NCBI GenBank assembly: GCA_900155495.1
Contig: FTLJ01000167.1
Span: 1 to 64,000, forward strand
Source: Porogramme epimiltina
Taxonomy: Eukaryota > Basidiomycota > Agaricomycetes > Polyporales > Polyporaceae
Reading direction: 5' to 3'
Length of the DNA: 64,000 nucleotides
The notes under the pieces are model-generated. The model saw only the letters and a list, made by a program, of their open reading frames with translations. It searched no databases and had not been told where the DNA came from. Of this stretch, positions 20,990-32,119 are shown piece by piece (positions within the stretch are counted from its first letter, which is position 1; each line of letters begins with the position of its first letter). A program made the translations under genes and the position numbers.

Positions 20990-22179
20990 GCGAAATGAAG
21001 TCAATGGCTAGCGCTGGCGACGGGGAACTGTGTGGCACTGCACGAATAAGGTAGGAACCTCATGGATTAATATCCGACACTGTTAGTGGCCTCTGTCGAA
21101 GCGATCCGGAGTCGAAGGGGTGCGTACAAACACTATCCTAGTATGATCCGCGCGCTCGGAAAACTGAGAGAGTCCGGTAGGATGAGGTTTCGACCTCAGC
21201 AGCGAACCCGCTACAAGAACATAATCCTGCAGCCGGCGTATGTCGAAGTAGACCGGAGGAGGCCACATTGAATCCCCAGCAGAACGTCGATGAGTGGGAA
21301 AGTTAGACTTGTCGCTCACAGTGAATGACATCCGTCGGCAAGACCATGTCAAGGAGTGGCGACGGTCGAAGAGATCCAGGCTCGACACGAGGCAGGGGCG
21401 CCCGGCGGGACCATGAGGCAGGAATGACCAGACGCGGCAGGCGGCTCGTGCACCGAATCGTCGTTCTCTCCATGGATCTGTGCGGGACGCCGGAATGCCG
21501 CGTCCGGTGCGCGTTCCTCGTTCCTGACGTACTTTTGCGTTGTCCGCGTCCTCCGCAGGGGTATATGGTGTATTGGGAATCCTGGTGAGCAGTATGAAAT
21601 CAAGGGTAGAGGTTGTACATGCGCACCGTCAGCTCGAATGGGAGTCCCCTGCTCGCGACGATATTTGGAGGAATAGGGGAGGAAAATCCCGGCAACTGGT
21701 TTAAAGACCGGATTGCCAATCTCGGCTCATGGTCTCTGAAACCTCCATCCTCACCCTCGAAACACGCCCTCCTCCCTCACCAACCCATCTCAAGTCCTGG
21801 GGCACCATTGGGATACCGTGGGGAATAAAGCCCAGCACTAGATGATATGGGAGACGTCCGAACAACATCGAGGACCCGCCCTCCACAGACGAGGATCCCC
21901 TGCCCCACGCCTGCCGGGGGGCCCGGAGCGATTGACAGCGATAGTTTAAGCGATCACCGACGTGCGTCCGCATGCGGGCAGTGGATGACCCAGGTCATTG
22001 GAGACGCCGGCGTGGCCCGCCCCGACACAGAGGATTCCAAGATCCAAACCTCGATACCAGCTCCATGCGTCTCCTCGTACACCGTCACATCCGCCTCGTG
22101 TCTAGCTCGTCGACATGGGCGCTGGGGCACGGCCGGGTTCTCTGCTGCGACCGACACCTCTTCGTCCTCGTCTCCGGCG

Positions 22180-22185
22180 TATAAA
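22180..22185 (+). promoter_or_regulatory. TATA box of HMG-box gene, left copy
   Basis: TATAAA lies 111 nt upstream of the start codon in a block that is conserved in the other arm, where the same element sits 112 nt upstream of its start. Confidence 0.6.
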
Positions 22186-22290
22186 GCTGAGTGGCCATGG
22201 CTCTCCTTTCTCATCCCAAGGTCCCCCGCCCGCATCACAAAGCCCTCTCAACCCATTCCCCGCCCTCCCCGCCTCATCCTCTCTGTTGCA

Positions 22291-24044
22291 ATGTCCCCTA
22301 CCCGCTCCACCCGCGTCCGCTCAGGTGCGTCCAAGTCTCCCGCTTTGCGCTTCCTGTATTGTGACACATACTGACGCGCTCCGATACGCGTGCAGGACGC
22401 GCGTCCAGGCCGTCTGTCGAGAACGGGGACAGAGTTGTCACTCAGCTCTCCCAGCTTTCGCTCCTCACCGCTAGCTATGCCGATGCCTGGCTCGAGTTTC
22501 TGGCGCCCGCTTCGGCTCAGTCTCACTCCTTCGCCTCCCCTTCCTCCCCCTCGACCACATTCACGTCTAACCTCGATGCCCCGTCCCCCTCGTCTTCCTC
22601 CACCGAGCTCGCTTACCCTGATTCCCCGGCCTCTATCTCCTCTTCCGATGCTTCCCTTCCCTCGTCTCCCTCTCCCTCATCCAAGTCCTCATCCTCCGTT
22701 CACCCTCCATCCGCTCCGAGGAAGAAGACGAGCTCCCGGCGTGCCGCTAAGGACCCGAACCACATTCCGCGCCCACCCAACGCGTTCATCATCTTCAGGA
22801 GCAAGGAGTCGGGCAGGATCAAGCAGCGGAGCATCGAGAAGGACCACCGGATTATCTCGCAGATTGTGGGGAAGATGTGGAAGAAGATGGGAGCTGAGGA
22901 GAAGAAGCCGTTCGTGGAGCTCGCGCTAACTGCGAAGAAGGAGCACCTTAAGAAGTACCCGAACTACCGCTTCGCGCCGAAAGCGCGGACTGCGCCTGCG
23001 AAGAAGCGGAAGGTGAAGCGGAACACTCCTGCAGACAAGGCGCTGTTCTCTCGGGTCGCGGACTGTCTGATCGAGGGCAAGTCTGACGAGGACGTGAAGG
23101 CCGAGGTTGCGAAGTTCGACAGCTTTGTGGAGTCACAAGAGCGGGAGGAGTATGACGTCCTCGCGAATGGTGCGCATCCGTACTCGACCACCGCCCCCTC
23201 CGCTCCCACCACCACCACCACCGACGCGTCCGCGGCCGCTATCACTCGTGGCTTCACATTATTCCGCAGACGGTCGCCGTCGCGCGATGGTCCGTCCACG
23301 CCCGTGTCTGTGCACGATGAGGCCCCGTTCCGATCCCCACTCCTCCCTCCCGTGTCTCCCTCGAGCAGCCCTGAACTCCAGGTGCTGTCTGGCCCTCTGA
23401 GCCCGCTCGAGCTCGATGGTCGCGATGCCGCACAGGTGAGCCTCCCTCTTGATCCCCATTCCATCGCGCATGCTCACGATGCTGCACGCTAGGCTTCTAT
23501 GACCTCCATGGTACCCCTCTCGGACTATGGGATTGATGCTGTCGCGCAGTCGATGGCTTCGATGGCTTTCTCCACCACCCCGCCTCCCCAGTTCGACGTC
23601 GTCCCCATGCCCATGCCCATGTCGATGACCGCTCCGATGTCGATGCCTGTCCCTGAGGGTGGCCTGGAGCTGTACCCGGCGTACGTCCCCGAGGTGGAGG
23701 GCGAACAGTACGGGTACGCGGCGGCATACAACCCTGGGCTGCAACAAGACACGAGCTTCAATGCACCGGTTCAGGTGGATGGGTCGTACGAGTTCGTTGA
23801 AGGGGGCTCGTGGATGTACGGACAGCAAGAGGTCGTGATGACTGTGCCGATGCAAGTGCCTATGGAGATGCAAGTGGGGATGCAGCCTGTGCAAGACTGG
23901 AGCTACGCTCCGAACCCTGCCGCCGGCGTCGAGATGCAGTCATATGTCATGGTCCAGGCCCAGCAGCCGGTCGAGACTCAGCAGATGGGAGCGATGTACG
24001 TGACTGGGCAGGAAGGCTGGACGCAGGGCTACTGGATGCAGTGA
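22291..24044 (+). CDS. HMG-box transcription factor, left copy
   Basis: Three exons (22291-22324, 22396-23435, 23493-24044) give 541 aa. Exon 1 supplies only MSPTRSTRVRS plus one base; exon 2 has no in-frame ATG before the HMG box, so this small exon is needed. After a Ser/Pro-rich stretch the HMG box spans about residues 133-205: HIPRPPNAFIIFRSKESGRI, KDHRIISQIVGKMWKKMG, then KKEHLKKYPNYRFAPKAR, the MATA/SOX-like subtype that binds DNA sequence-specifically. A basic nuclear-localisation-like AKKRKVKR follows, then a helical segment (ADKALFSRVADCLIEGKSDE). Exon 3 is Met/Pro/Gln/Tyr-rich (PMPMPMSM; QVPMEMQVGMQ) and resembles an activation domain. It is intact, with no stop or frameshift. It differs from the right copy mainly in residues ~25-60 and only once within the HMG box (LTAKK versus LDAKK). 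Confidence 0.9.
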
Positions 24045-24522
24045 GCGGCTTGGAATGTCCCTCCCTCTATGCTCCCCGACCCCCCCTTCTCCCCCCGGTT
24101 TCTCTTCAGCATCTCTCTTCCTCCTCCTCTCCCCTCGACCACATAGAAGCCCGGCGTGGCGGCCTATGCCCTCCGATCTCCCCTCCTTCCACCATTCTCT
24201 ATCTAGCATATTTCCCCTTATGCCTACCATCATCTCCGCACCCGCTCGCGCTGGACCCGCACACGACTTCTCCCTTCGTATCCCCACCAATGCCCTACTA
24301 ACGTCCTCCCCATGATTTACCTCCTGTATCAATAATTTCGGACACTTCATCTCTACTCGTTTGCACGGGCTTGTTGTACCATTCTATTGCTTGCGCGTTT
24401 GCTCCCTCTGGGACACGAGGCTGCGATTTGGATTAATGATTAGTTGTAGTATTGTATATACTGTATCAATTGTAGTGCAGATACAAAATGGGCGCGGAGC
24501 CATCTTATCTACTTTGCTGAAT

Positions 24523-25837
24523 GTGCCTCACTCAGTTGGTGTATTCTGAGTACTGAAATAAGTTCAGTACATACCACCTAATCGTTCCGATGAGCATGTT
24601 CGGATGATGTTGTGCCCGTTCAGGTCGGAAAATAGTGGACGGCACGGCGGGCAAAAAGTAACGAAAGGTCGCTCTGTATGTGATGCTGCGATGATGAGCC
24701 TGCGGCGGAATGTGAACGGGGGATGCTCAGCTTAAGTACTACGTATTTATTTGGACAAAATGGGCGTCGCGAGCGGCCGAATATTAAACTCTTGCCCTTA
24801 CTGGACGCCTCCTGCAGTCGACTGACGGCAGCGGTCCAGTGGCCTAGAATACCCTTGATACCCTCACCGGAGCCAGCCTGGCCTCGACCTCTGCTGTCCC
24901 CCCGTGCTGTCCCCTCGTGCTGTCCGTGAAACATGGACTCCACTCACTCGAGACAGCCCCGGCGGCGGGCTTCCGGCCTTGTCGAGGCTCTAGATCGGCC
25001 TCTCGGCGCCGGCGCTCCGTGGGTCCGTCGATGTGATCCGCGTGGAGCGTCTATATTTCCTTATCTTCTCCAGTGGCCCACGCCTGCACGCGCCTCTTGG
25101 CAGCCTGGGTCCTTTAAACCGTACATCCATCGCTCACCCCTAGCCTCGTTGCATGCCCTTTCGTCAGTTTTCGCGCAGCGCCGAAACTGGGCGCATAGAC
25201 GTCTCGGCGAGAGAAGTCATTCGACTGCTCCCGGGGTGCTCCGGGTAGCCAGGGCTCTCTTCCGCGTCGTCCTACCAGGTCTCGATCCTCCCGCGTACCG
25301 AGGAGCCTTTTAAGTCCGAAGATAACAGATGCGGGGAACTGTATTCTCGGAATAGAGGTCCTCAGAGGGGGCATCTAGGTGTAGGCCCAGGCTTCTCTAC
25401 CCCGCAATACACTCCTTTAAACTCGGGGAAGGCACAGGGACCTAGAGCGGCCGGTGGGCTCCCTGGGTTACCAGGAGACGAGACGCTGACCGCGCTGCCC
25501 GGCGAAACCGAGGGCGCTGTGTTCTGGTTCCTCGCTGGGTTTTTGTTGTTAACAATTTGTAGTGGCCAGCTGCCATTCGCGGGTCCGCAGAGCTCGAGAC
25601 GGGTCCATCACGCCCATCCCGGTCTGCCGGATTTTGGCGCCGGAGCCCAAACGCTGATACCACTGTTCCAGACCGTATCTGCGTTTCTCCTCAAATATCT
25701 CGGGTTTTCTGTGCTGCGTCTGCCCCGCACTCTGCGCTCTTCCCCACCGCCCCTTCCCGCTTCTCCCCCTCGACATCCGCCGCTACTTCCCCCCCGCCAG
25801 CCTCCGCTCGCGACGAAAACTGGTCACAGCCACCATC
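24523..25837. other. spacer DNA upstream of the dehydrogenase gene
   Basis: About 1.3 kb inside the inverted repeat with no supported gene. The final ~120 bases before 25838 are CT-rich leader-like sequence. Confidence 0.4.
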
Positions 25838-27287
25838 ATGGTCAGGATACACACACTGCACATCGAGCCCGCCGTCGTCAATTCCTCCTGCGCGTGGGCA
25901 TCTGATTACGAGCAATTACGGGACTTGTATGACTCCCCATACACCGGCGCCGTCATAACCCGCACGACAACATTCAACGGCTTCAGCGAGGATGCGAGCA
26001 ACACGGTACGTCATAGTGCCGTTGCTCACGCGGGCGCATCCTGATCTAAGCCGGCCCTCCTAGGTTGCATTCTCAAAATCCCACCTCTCGTCCGTCAACT
26101 CCTATGGCTACTCCCCATACCCCTTGTCCAACTACCTGGAGTGGGTCTTCACCCTCCTCACCACCCCCATGCTCGATGGGAGCCCACCGACAAAGCCCGT
26201 GATCATCAGCATCACCGCCTCCACCCCAACCGTCCTCGCGGAGATGGTCGAGAACATTCAGGGCCTCCGGAAGAAGCTGCGCGCGTCATACTCCGCCTCC
26301 GCTCTAGGCGATTTCGCCCCGTCCAGCCCCGGCCGGACAAAGCGCAACTCGTCTTCTGGTGCGTCCAGTTCAGCGCCTGCGACCCACATGCCCATCGCCT
26401 TCGTCCCGAGTATCGACCCGGCAACGCTTGTCGGAATCGAACTCAATACTTCCTGCCCGAACATCAAGGATGCGCCCCCGCCCTCGTATACATTTGGCTT
26501 CCTACTACCTTATCTTGACGTACTATCCTCCGCATTCTACGCCGACCCAAGTCTCACGGTCGGCCTCAAGCTCCCCCCGTACCTCTATTCGACACGCTTC
26601 GCCGAAGTCGTACGCTTCGTGCATACCTACACGCGGGACGTGCGTCCCGCTGCTTTCGTGAATGGCACCACTCTCGAGCCGGCGGAGCCCGCCCGCTCGC
26701 TCAACCCCTTTGCCTACTTCGCCTGCACGAACACTCTGGGCAACTGTCTCCTCTTCTCGGACGAGGCTTTCCCCGCACCATTCCCTACCGCGGATCTCGC
26801 CGACGCTCAGGCGGAGCGCGATGCCGAGATGGGCATGGACACCGACGAGCCCCTACCTCGGCCCATCTCCCACCCCTTCCTCAGTCCGCCCTCTCCCCCC
26901 TCCTCCATCTCCGGCCCTCCGTCGCCATCTTCCTCACACGGCACGCCACCACCTGTCCCTCCCTCGCCCGCCGCCTTCTCCAACACCTCCCACGCATCCA
27001 CCTACCAAATACCCTCGCCGTTCGCTCTCCCGCCCGCACTCGGTGGCCTCGGCGGCGAGGCCCTCCACCCCCTCGCGCTCGGGAACGTCTACGCCTTCGC
27101 GCGCCTGCTCGCTGCGCACCCCGACGCCGCCATCCGGCGCATTCGCGTGATCGGCATCGGCGGCGTCACCTCCGCCGCTGCGGCCGCACGCATGCGCGCG
27201 GCGGGTGCCTCCGTCGTCGGCTGCGCGACCCTCCTCGGGCGCGAGGGCGTGCGCGCGTTCGAGATCATCGCCGGCCACACCTCGTGA
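25838..27287 (+). CDS. class-1 dihydroorotate dehydrogenase-like FMN oxidoreductase
   Basis: Two exons (25838-26005, 26064-27287) give 463 aa. Conserved class-1 DHODH pieces appear in order: YDSPYTGAVITRTTTFNGFS, SVNSYGYSPYPLSNYLEWVF, VIISITASTPTVLAEMVENI, IELNTSCPN (Cys at about 187, aligned with the catalytic Cys of class-1A enzymes), VGLKLPPY, YFACTNTLGNCLLFSDE, LHPLALGNVYAFARLL, and the FMN-phosphate region VIGIGGVTSAAAAARMRAAG. Class-1 enzymes are cytosolic and oxidise dihydroorotate in pyrimidine synthesis. Oddities: the Lys that contacts flavin in the bacterial ITKS motif is Arg here (ITRT), and two Ser/Pro-rich insertions (about 110-165 and 301-380) enlarge a normally ~310-330 aa enzyme. 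Filamentous fungi usually also have a mitochondrial class-2 enzyme, so this may be a paralogue with another substrate. Confidence 0.85.
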
Positions 27288-28089
27288 GCGCCGCCTATGA
27301 CGTCCTCGGGCGGCGCGAGCCCGGCCCGTGCCGCGTGGCCCGCTCATGTCCTGTCCTGTCGGTCCCGGACCAGCCTCGATGAGGCTCGAACCTCGGTTGT
27401 GGGGACGCTGACGTCGTTCATCCCCGCTTGTTGTATTTTGTACCGCCCCTTTATCTCCACGGTTTTTACTTTCCGTTTTCCATACTCTCCTTATGCCACA
27501 CTTATGACTCCCTTCATCACGACTGCATGTGCACGAGCGCGAGCGCCGTCACGCGACGTCCCTCGCTAAGCCCAGTGGTGCCCTGAGCTTCAAGTTGTAC
27601 CTATGTGCACGCACGATGTATTCCAACGGAACGGCGTATATTCAGTAAAGTAGATAAGGCGGCTCCGCGCCCATTTTGTATCTAGACCACAATTGGTACA
27701 ATAATACAACTAATCATAAATCCCTGTTGCCGCCGCGCGACCCAGAGTTAAATGGTACAACAAACTCGTGCAGGCGAGTGGAGATGAAGTGTCCGAAGTA
27801 TTGATACAGGAGGTAGATCATGAGGAGGGCGTTGGTGGGGCATTGATGGGGATATGAGGGAGTTATGTGCGGGTCTAATGCGAGCAGATGCAGGGATAAT
27901 GGTAAGCATAGAGGGGGAAGGAGAAATATGCTAGAGAGAAACCGATAGGAGGGGAGGGAATCGGAGAGCATAGACGGCCACGCCGGGCCTCTATGGAGTC
28001 GAGGGGAGAGGAAGAGGAAGAGAATGTCGGAAAGAAGCCGGTGGGAGAAGGGGGGGTGTGAGCATAGAGGCAGGGACATCCCAAGCCGC

Positions 28090-29837
28090 TCACTGCATCC
28101 AGTACCCCTGCGTCCAGCCTTCCTGCCCGCTCACGTACATCGCACCCATCTGCTGAGTCTCGACCGGCTGCTGGGCCTGGACCATCACATACGACTGCAT
28201 CTCGACGGCCGCGGCAGGGTTCGGAGCGTAGCTCCAGTCTTGCACAGGCTGCATCCCCACTTGCATCTCCATAGGCACTTGCATCGGCACAGTCATCACG
28301 ACCTCTTGCTGTCCGTACATCCACGAGCCCCCTTCAACGAACTCGTATGATCCGTCCACCTGGACCGGCGCGTTGAAGCTCGTGTCTTGTTGCAGCCCAG
28401 GGTTGTATGCCGCCGCGTACCCGTACTGTTCGCCCTCCACCTCGGGGACGTACGCCGGGTACAGCTCCAGGCCACCCTCGGGGATAGGCACCGACATCGG
28501 GGCGGTCATCGACATGGGCATGGGCATGGGGACGACGTCGAACTGGGGAGGCGGGGTGGTGGAGAACGCCATCGAGGCCATCGACTGCGCGACAGCATCA
28601 ATACCATAGTCCGAGAGGGGCACCATCGGAGTCATAGAAGCCTAGCGTGCGACATTGTGAGTATGCGCGATGAAATAGAGATCAAGAGGGAGGCTCACCT
28701 GTGCGGCATCGTGACCATCGAGCTCGAGCGGGCTCAGAGGGCCAGACAGCACCTGGAGCTCAGGGCTGCTCGAGGGAGACACGGGAGGGAGGAGTGGGGA
28801 CCGGAACGGGGCCTCATCGTGCACAGACACGGGCGGGGACGGACCATCGCGCGACGGCGACCGTCTGCGGAATAATGTGAAGCCACGAGTGATAACGGCC
28901 GCGGACGCGTCGGTGGTGGTGGTGGGAGCGGAGGGGGTGATGGTCGAGTACGGATGCGCACCATCCGCGAGGACATCATACTCCTCCTGCTCTTGGGACT
29001 CCACAAAGCTGTCGAACTTCGCGACCTCCGCCTTCACGTCCTCGTCAGACTTGCCCTCGATCAGACAGTCCGCGACGCGAGAGAACAGCGCCTTGTCTGC
29101 AGGAGTGTTCCGCTTCACCTTCCGCTTCTTCGCAGGCGCAGTCCGCGCTTTCGGCGCGAAGCGATAGTTCGGGTACTTCTTAAGGTGCTCCTTCTTCGCA
29201 TCTAGCGCGAGCTCCACGAACGGCTTCTTCTCCTCAGCTCCCATCTTCTTCCACATCTTCCCCACAATCTGCGAGATAATCCGGTGGTCCTTCTCGATGC
29301 TCCGCTGCTTGATCCTGCCCGACTCCTTGCTCCTGAAGATGATGAACGCGTTGGGTGGGCGCGGGATGTGGTTCGGGTCCTTAGCGGCACGCCGAGAGCT
29401 CGTCTTCTTCCTCGGAGCCGACGAAGAGTGGATGGAAGATGAGGACTTGGATGAGGGGGAGGGGGACGAGGGAAGGGAAGCATCGGAGGACGAGACGGAG
29501 GCCGGGGAATCCGGGTAGGCAAGCTCGGTGGAGGAAGACGAGGGGGAGAGGACATCCAGGTCAGAGGTGAAGGTGGTCGAGGGGGAGGTAGGGGAGGCCG
29601 AGGAGTGAGACTGAGTCGAAGCGGACTCCAGCCACTCGAATGAGGCATCGGCACTAGCGGCGGGGAGCGACAACTGGGAGAGCTGAGTGACAACTCTGTC
29701 CCAGTTCTCGACAGACGGCCTGGACGCGCGTGCTGCACGCGTATCGGAGCGCGTCAGTATGTGCCACAATACAGGAAGCGCAAAGAGGGAGACATGGACG
29801 CACCTGAGCGGACGCGGGCGGAGCGGGTAGGAGACAT
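28090..29837 (-). CDS. HMG-box transcription factor, right copy
   Basis: Three minus-strand exons (29837-29804, 29732-28699, 28641-28090) give 539 aa with the same structure as the left copy: MSPTRSARVRS in exon 1, the HMG box (RPPNAFIIFRSKESGRI ... KKYPNYRFAPKAR), the AKKRKVKR basic motif and a Met/Pro/Gln-rich C-terminal exon. It is intact. Exon 3 differs from the left copy at only a handful of residues (for example SVPIPEG for SMPVPEG, AAVEMQ for AGVEMQ, YVSGQEG for YVTGQEG). The segment around residues 25-60 is the most diverged (AASADASFEWLES versus TASYADAWLEFLA). A sequence-specific DNA-binding role follows from the family; target genes are unknown. Confidence 0.9.
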
Positions 29838-29943
29838 TGTAACAGAGAGGATGAGGCGGGGAGGGCGGGGAATGGGATGAGAGGGCTTTGTGATGCGGGG
29901 CGGGGGATCTTGGGATGAGAAAGGAGAGCCATGGCCACTCAGC

Positions 29944-29949
29944 TTTATA
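29944..29949 (-). promoter_or_regulatory. TATA box of HMG-box gene, right copy
   Basis: TATAAA on the minus strand, 112 nt upstream of the start codon, in the same conserved context as in the left arm. Confidence 0.6.
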
Positions 29950-31165
29950 CGCCGGAGACGAGGACGAAGAGGTGTCGGTCGCAGCAGAGAACCCGGCCGT
30001 GCCCCGGCGCCAATGTCGACGAGCGAGACACGAGGCGGATGTGACGGTGTACGAGGATACGCATGGAGCTTGTATCGAGGTTTGGATCTTGGAATCCTCT
30101 GTGTCGGGGCGGGTCACGCCGGCGTCTCCGCTGTGCTGGTTTTCCACTGCCCGCATGCGGACAGACATCGTTGATCGCTTAAACTATCGCTGTCAATCGC
30201 TCCGGGCCCCCGACAGGCGTGGGGCAGGGGATCCTCGTCTGCGGAGGGTGGGTCCTCGATGTTGTTCGGACGTTCCTCATGTCATCTGGTGCTGGTTTTT
30301 GTCCCCAGTGGTCCCCCAGTGCGCCTCTGGTACTTTGGATGGATAGGTGAGGGCAGAGAGCGTGTTTGGGGGCGAGGGTGGAGGTTTCAGAGACCATGAG
30401 CCGAGATTGGCAATCCGGTCTTTCAACCAGTTACCGGGATTGGCCTCACCTCTCCCCCAAAATGTTGTCCCGAGCAGGAGACTCCCATTCAACCTGACAC
30501 TCTGCAAGGTCTGTGTCTTATGTATGTTCTCAACTACACATCAGGATACTCGATACATTGTGGATCCCAACGGAGGACGGGGACAACGCAAAAGTACGCC
30601 AGGAACAAGGTCCGCGCACCGGAGGCGGCATTCCGGCGTCCCGCGGCACAGATCCACGGGAGGAATGACGATTTGTTCCATGAGCCGCCTGCCATCTGCG
30701 CCCGTTCATTTCCCGCCTCATGGCCCCGTCCCCGCCCGCCCTGCGCCCCTGCCTCGTGTCGAGCCTGGATCTCCCCGACCGTTGCCTCCCCTCTCCACCG
30801 TCGGCTGATACCCCTCTGTATAGGACAAGTCTACACCTCTCGTCCATTGACGTTCCATTTGGGCTGCAACGCGAACGCCATTGCCTGTCTTCTTCGAGTC
30901 TCGACATACATCGGATGTAAGGCCATGATCTGCCAAGTTCGCTGCTGAGCTCGATACCTCGTCCTATTAACCTCGCGCTCTCAGTTTTCCGAGCACGCGG
31001 ATCGCACTATAGCGGCGGATTCACGGTACATATCGCTTCGACTCTGGATCGCTTCGATAGAGGCCACTAGCAGTGTCGAATATTAATCCATGAGGTTCCT
31101 ACCTTATTCGTGCAGTGCCACACAGTTCCCCGTCGCCAGCGCTTCATTCCGCATGTGGCCGGAGT

Positions 31166-32119
31166 AGACTCATGATCGCCTTATCAAGGGTGAAATCCCC
31201 CCGACTGGCCTTCCCATCGCTCAATCTGCTTTCCGCGCCCCTTCCCAGCCCGTAGGGCATCTACGCTAGCCTGGGTCCTTCGCCGCGCCATGCAACAAGG
31301 GACACCGCTCCCTGCAGATGAGTGCGTTACATTTTCTTGTCACGTTATCCCCGGATCGGCACCACGGCCGTGTTTGAAAGCACGGTCGTAGCCAAGGGGC
31401 ACATCATACTTACCACTAACGCTGTTTCCTGTCTTCGTCGAACTTCACGCAGTGGTATTCTTGGCCTAGAGTCTCTACATATCGTCCATTGCAGTAGCTA
31501 GGTGTGACCGATTATTGCCGGATTGCACTGCCGGAACTGCAATGCTGTCTATAACATCATAATATATCTTGTCGGAGCATGTTCTACTTGAATGATGAAT
31601 ATTTGGACATTAGAGCTCCTATAGCTGTGTTCGTACGTGCACGGCCGGCTTACCTGATGACGGCTGAATGCCTCTTTGCGCCCATGGGCGAACATTTACG
31701 CGCCTCCGGCTACTGTGTCAAAGGTCGCCTTTGTTATGAGTGTTATCAGCGCGTGTCAGCGGAAAGTACAACGACCCGAAGGTCAGGTCAGTCTAGGGCT
31801 TATGTCTGAATGCCGGTGCCAGTGCTTGGAAGGGCCTGAGCCGGACAGGTGTTCCGGTGCGCCCCACACGCGTTAGCTGACTCAGCACACTTTTGGTTTA
31901 GCCGCACTCCCCTAAAGGCTGGCGACGACGAGCGTGCTGCCGGCTGGCTGACGCGGGCACTTGACTCCGCCAGCCGGGACCCGGGGTATGGGTCAATAGC
32001 CGTTGTTCCACCAGGGACCAAGCCTTTTTGTCTTCCCCCCCGCAGCTCGAGTTTCTCTACCTCTCGGGGGTCGCTTCCTGCCAGACCCTGCGTGCACTTC
32101 TGTGAGATAAACGGAAGCG
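31166..32119. other. intergenic, nothing recognised
   Basis: About 950 bp between the right repeat arm and the MFS transporter start. Short open frames only. The leader just before 32120 is not strongly biased. Confidence 0.4.

Larger units (their letters stand above)
20990..24522. repeat. left arm of a ~3.5 kb inverted repeat
   Basis: This arm matches the reverse complement of about 27641-31165. Outer edge: CACTGCACGAATAAGGTAGG at 21038-21057 recurs inverted near 31110-31130. Inner edge: ATACAAAATGGGCGCGGAGC at 24481-24500 recurs inverted near 27661-27680. Within the arms the exons of the HMG-box gene are nearly identical, while the ~1.2 kb upstream of the gene contains many substitutions and small indels. 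The edges were judged by eye and may be off by some tens of bases. The arm holds the gene, its promoter and its 3' region. The spacer between arms is about 3.1 kb. Confidence 0.85.
27641..31165. repeat. right arm of the ~3.5 kb inverted repeat
   Basis: Reverse-complement counterpart of about 20990-24522. It carries the second HMG-box gene on the minus strand, so the two genes point towards each other and towards the spacer. Between 29840 and 31130 the match to the left arm is clear but interrupted by substitutions and indels. The outermost region around 31150-31190 no longer aligns convincingly. Confidence 0.85.

Noticed and set aside
20590..21054. 154-codon plus-strand open frame at the left repeat boundary
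   Set aside because: It runs across the repeat edge, has no counterpart frame in the other arm and no protein-like features.
23600..23660. CCCATG tandem repeat
   Set aside because: It encodes part of the Met/Pro-rich exon of the HMG-box gene and is also present in the other copy; it is coding low complexity, not an independent repeat element.
29840..30168. Upstream extension of the right HMG-box frame (starting near 30168)
   Set aside because: It is translated promoter including the TATA box and the first intron; the three-exon model starting at 29837 matches the left copy exactly in structure.
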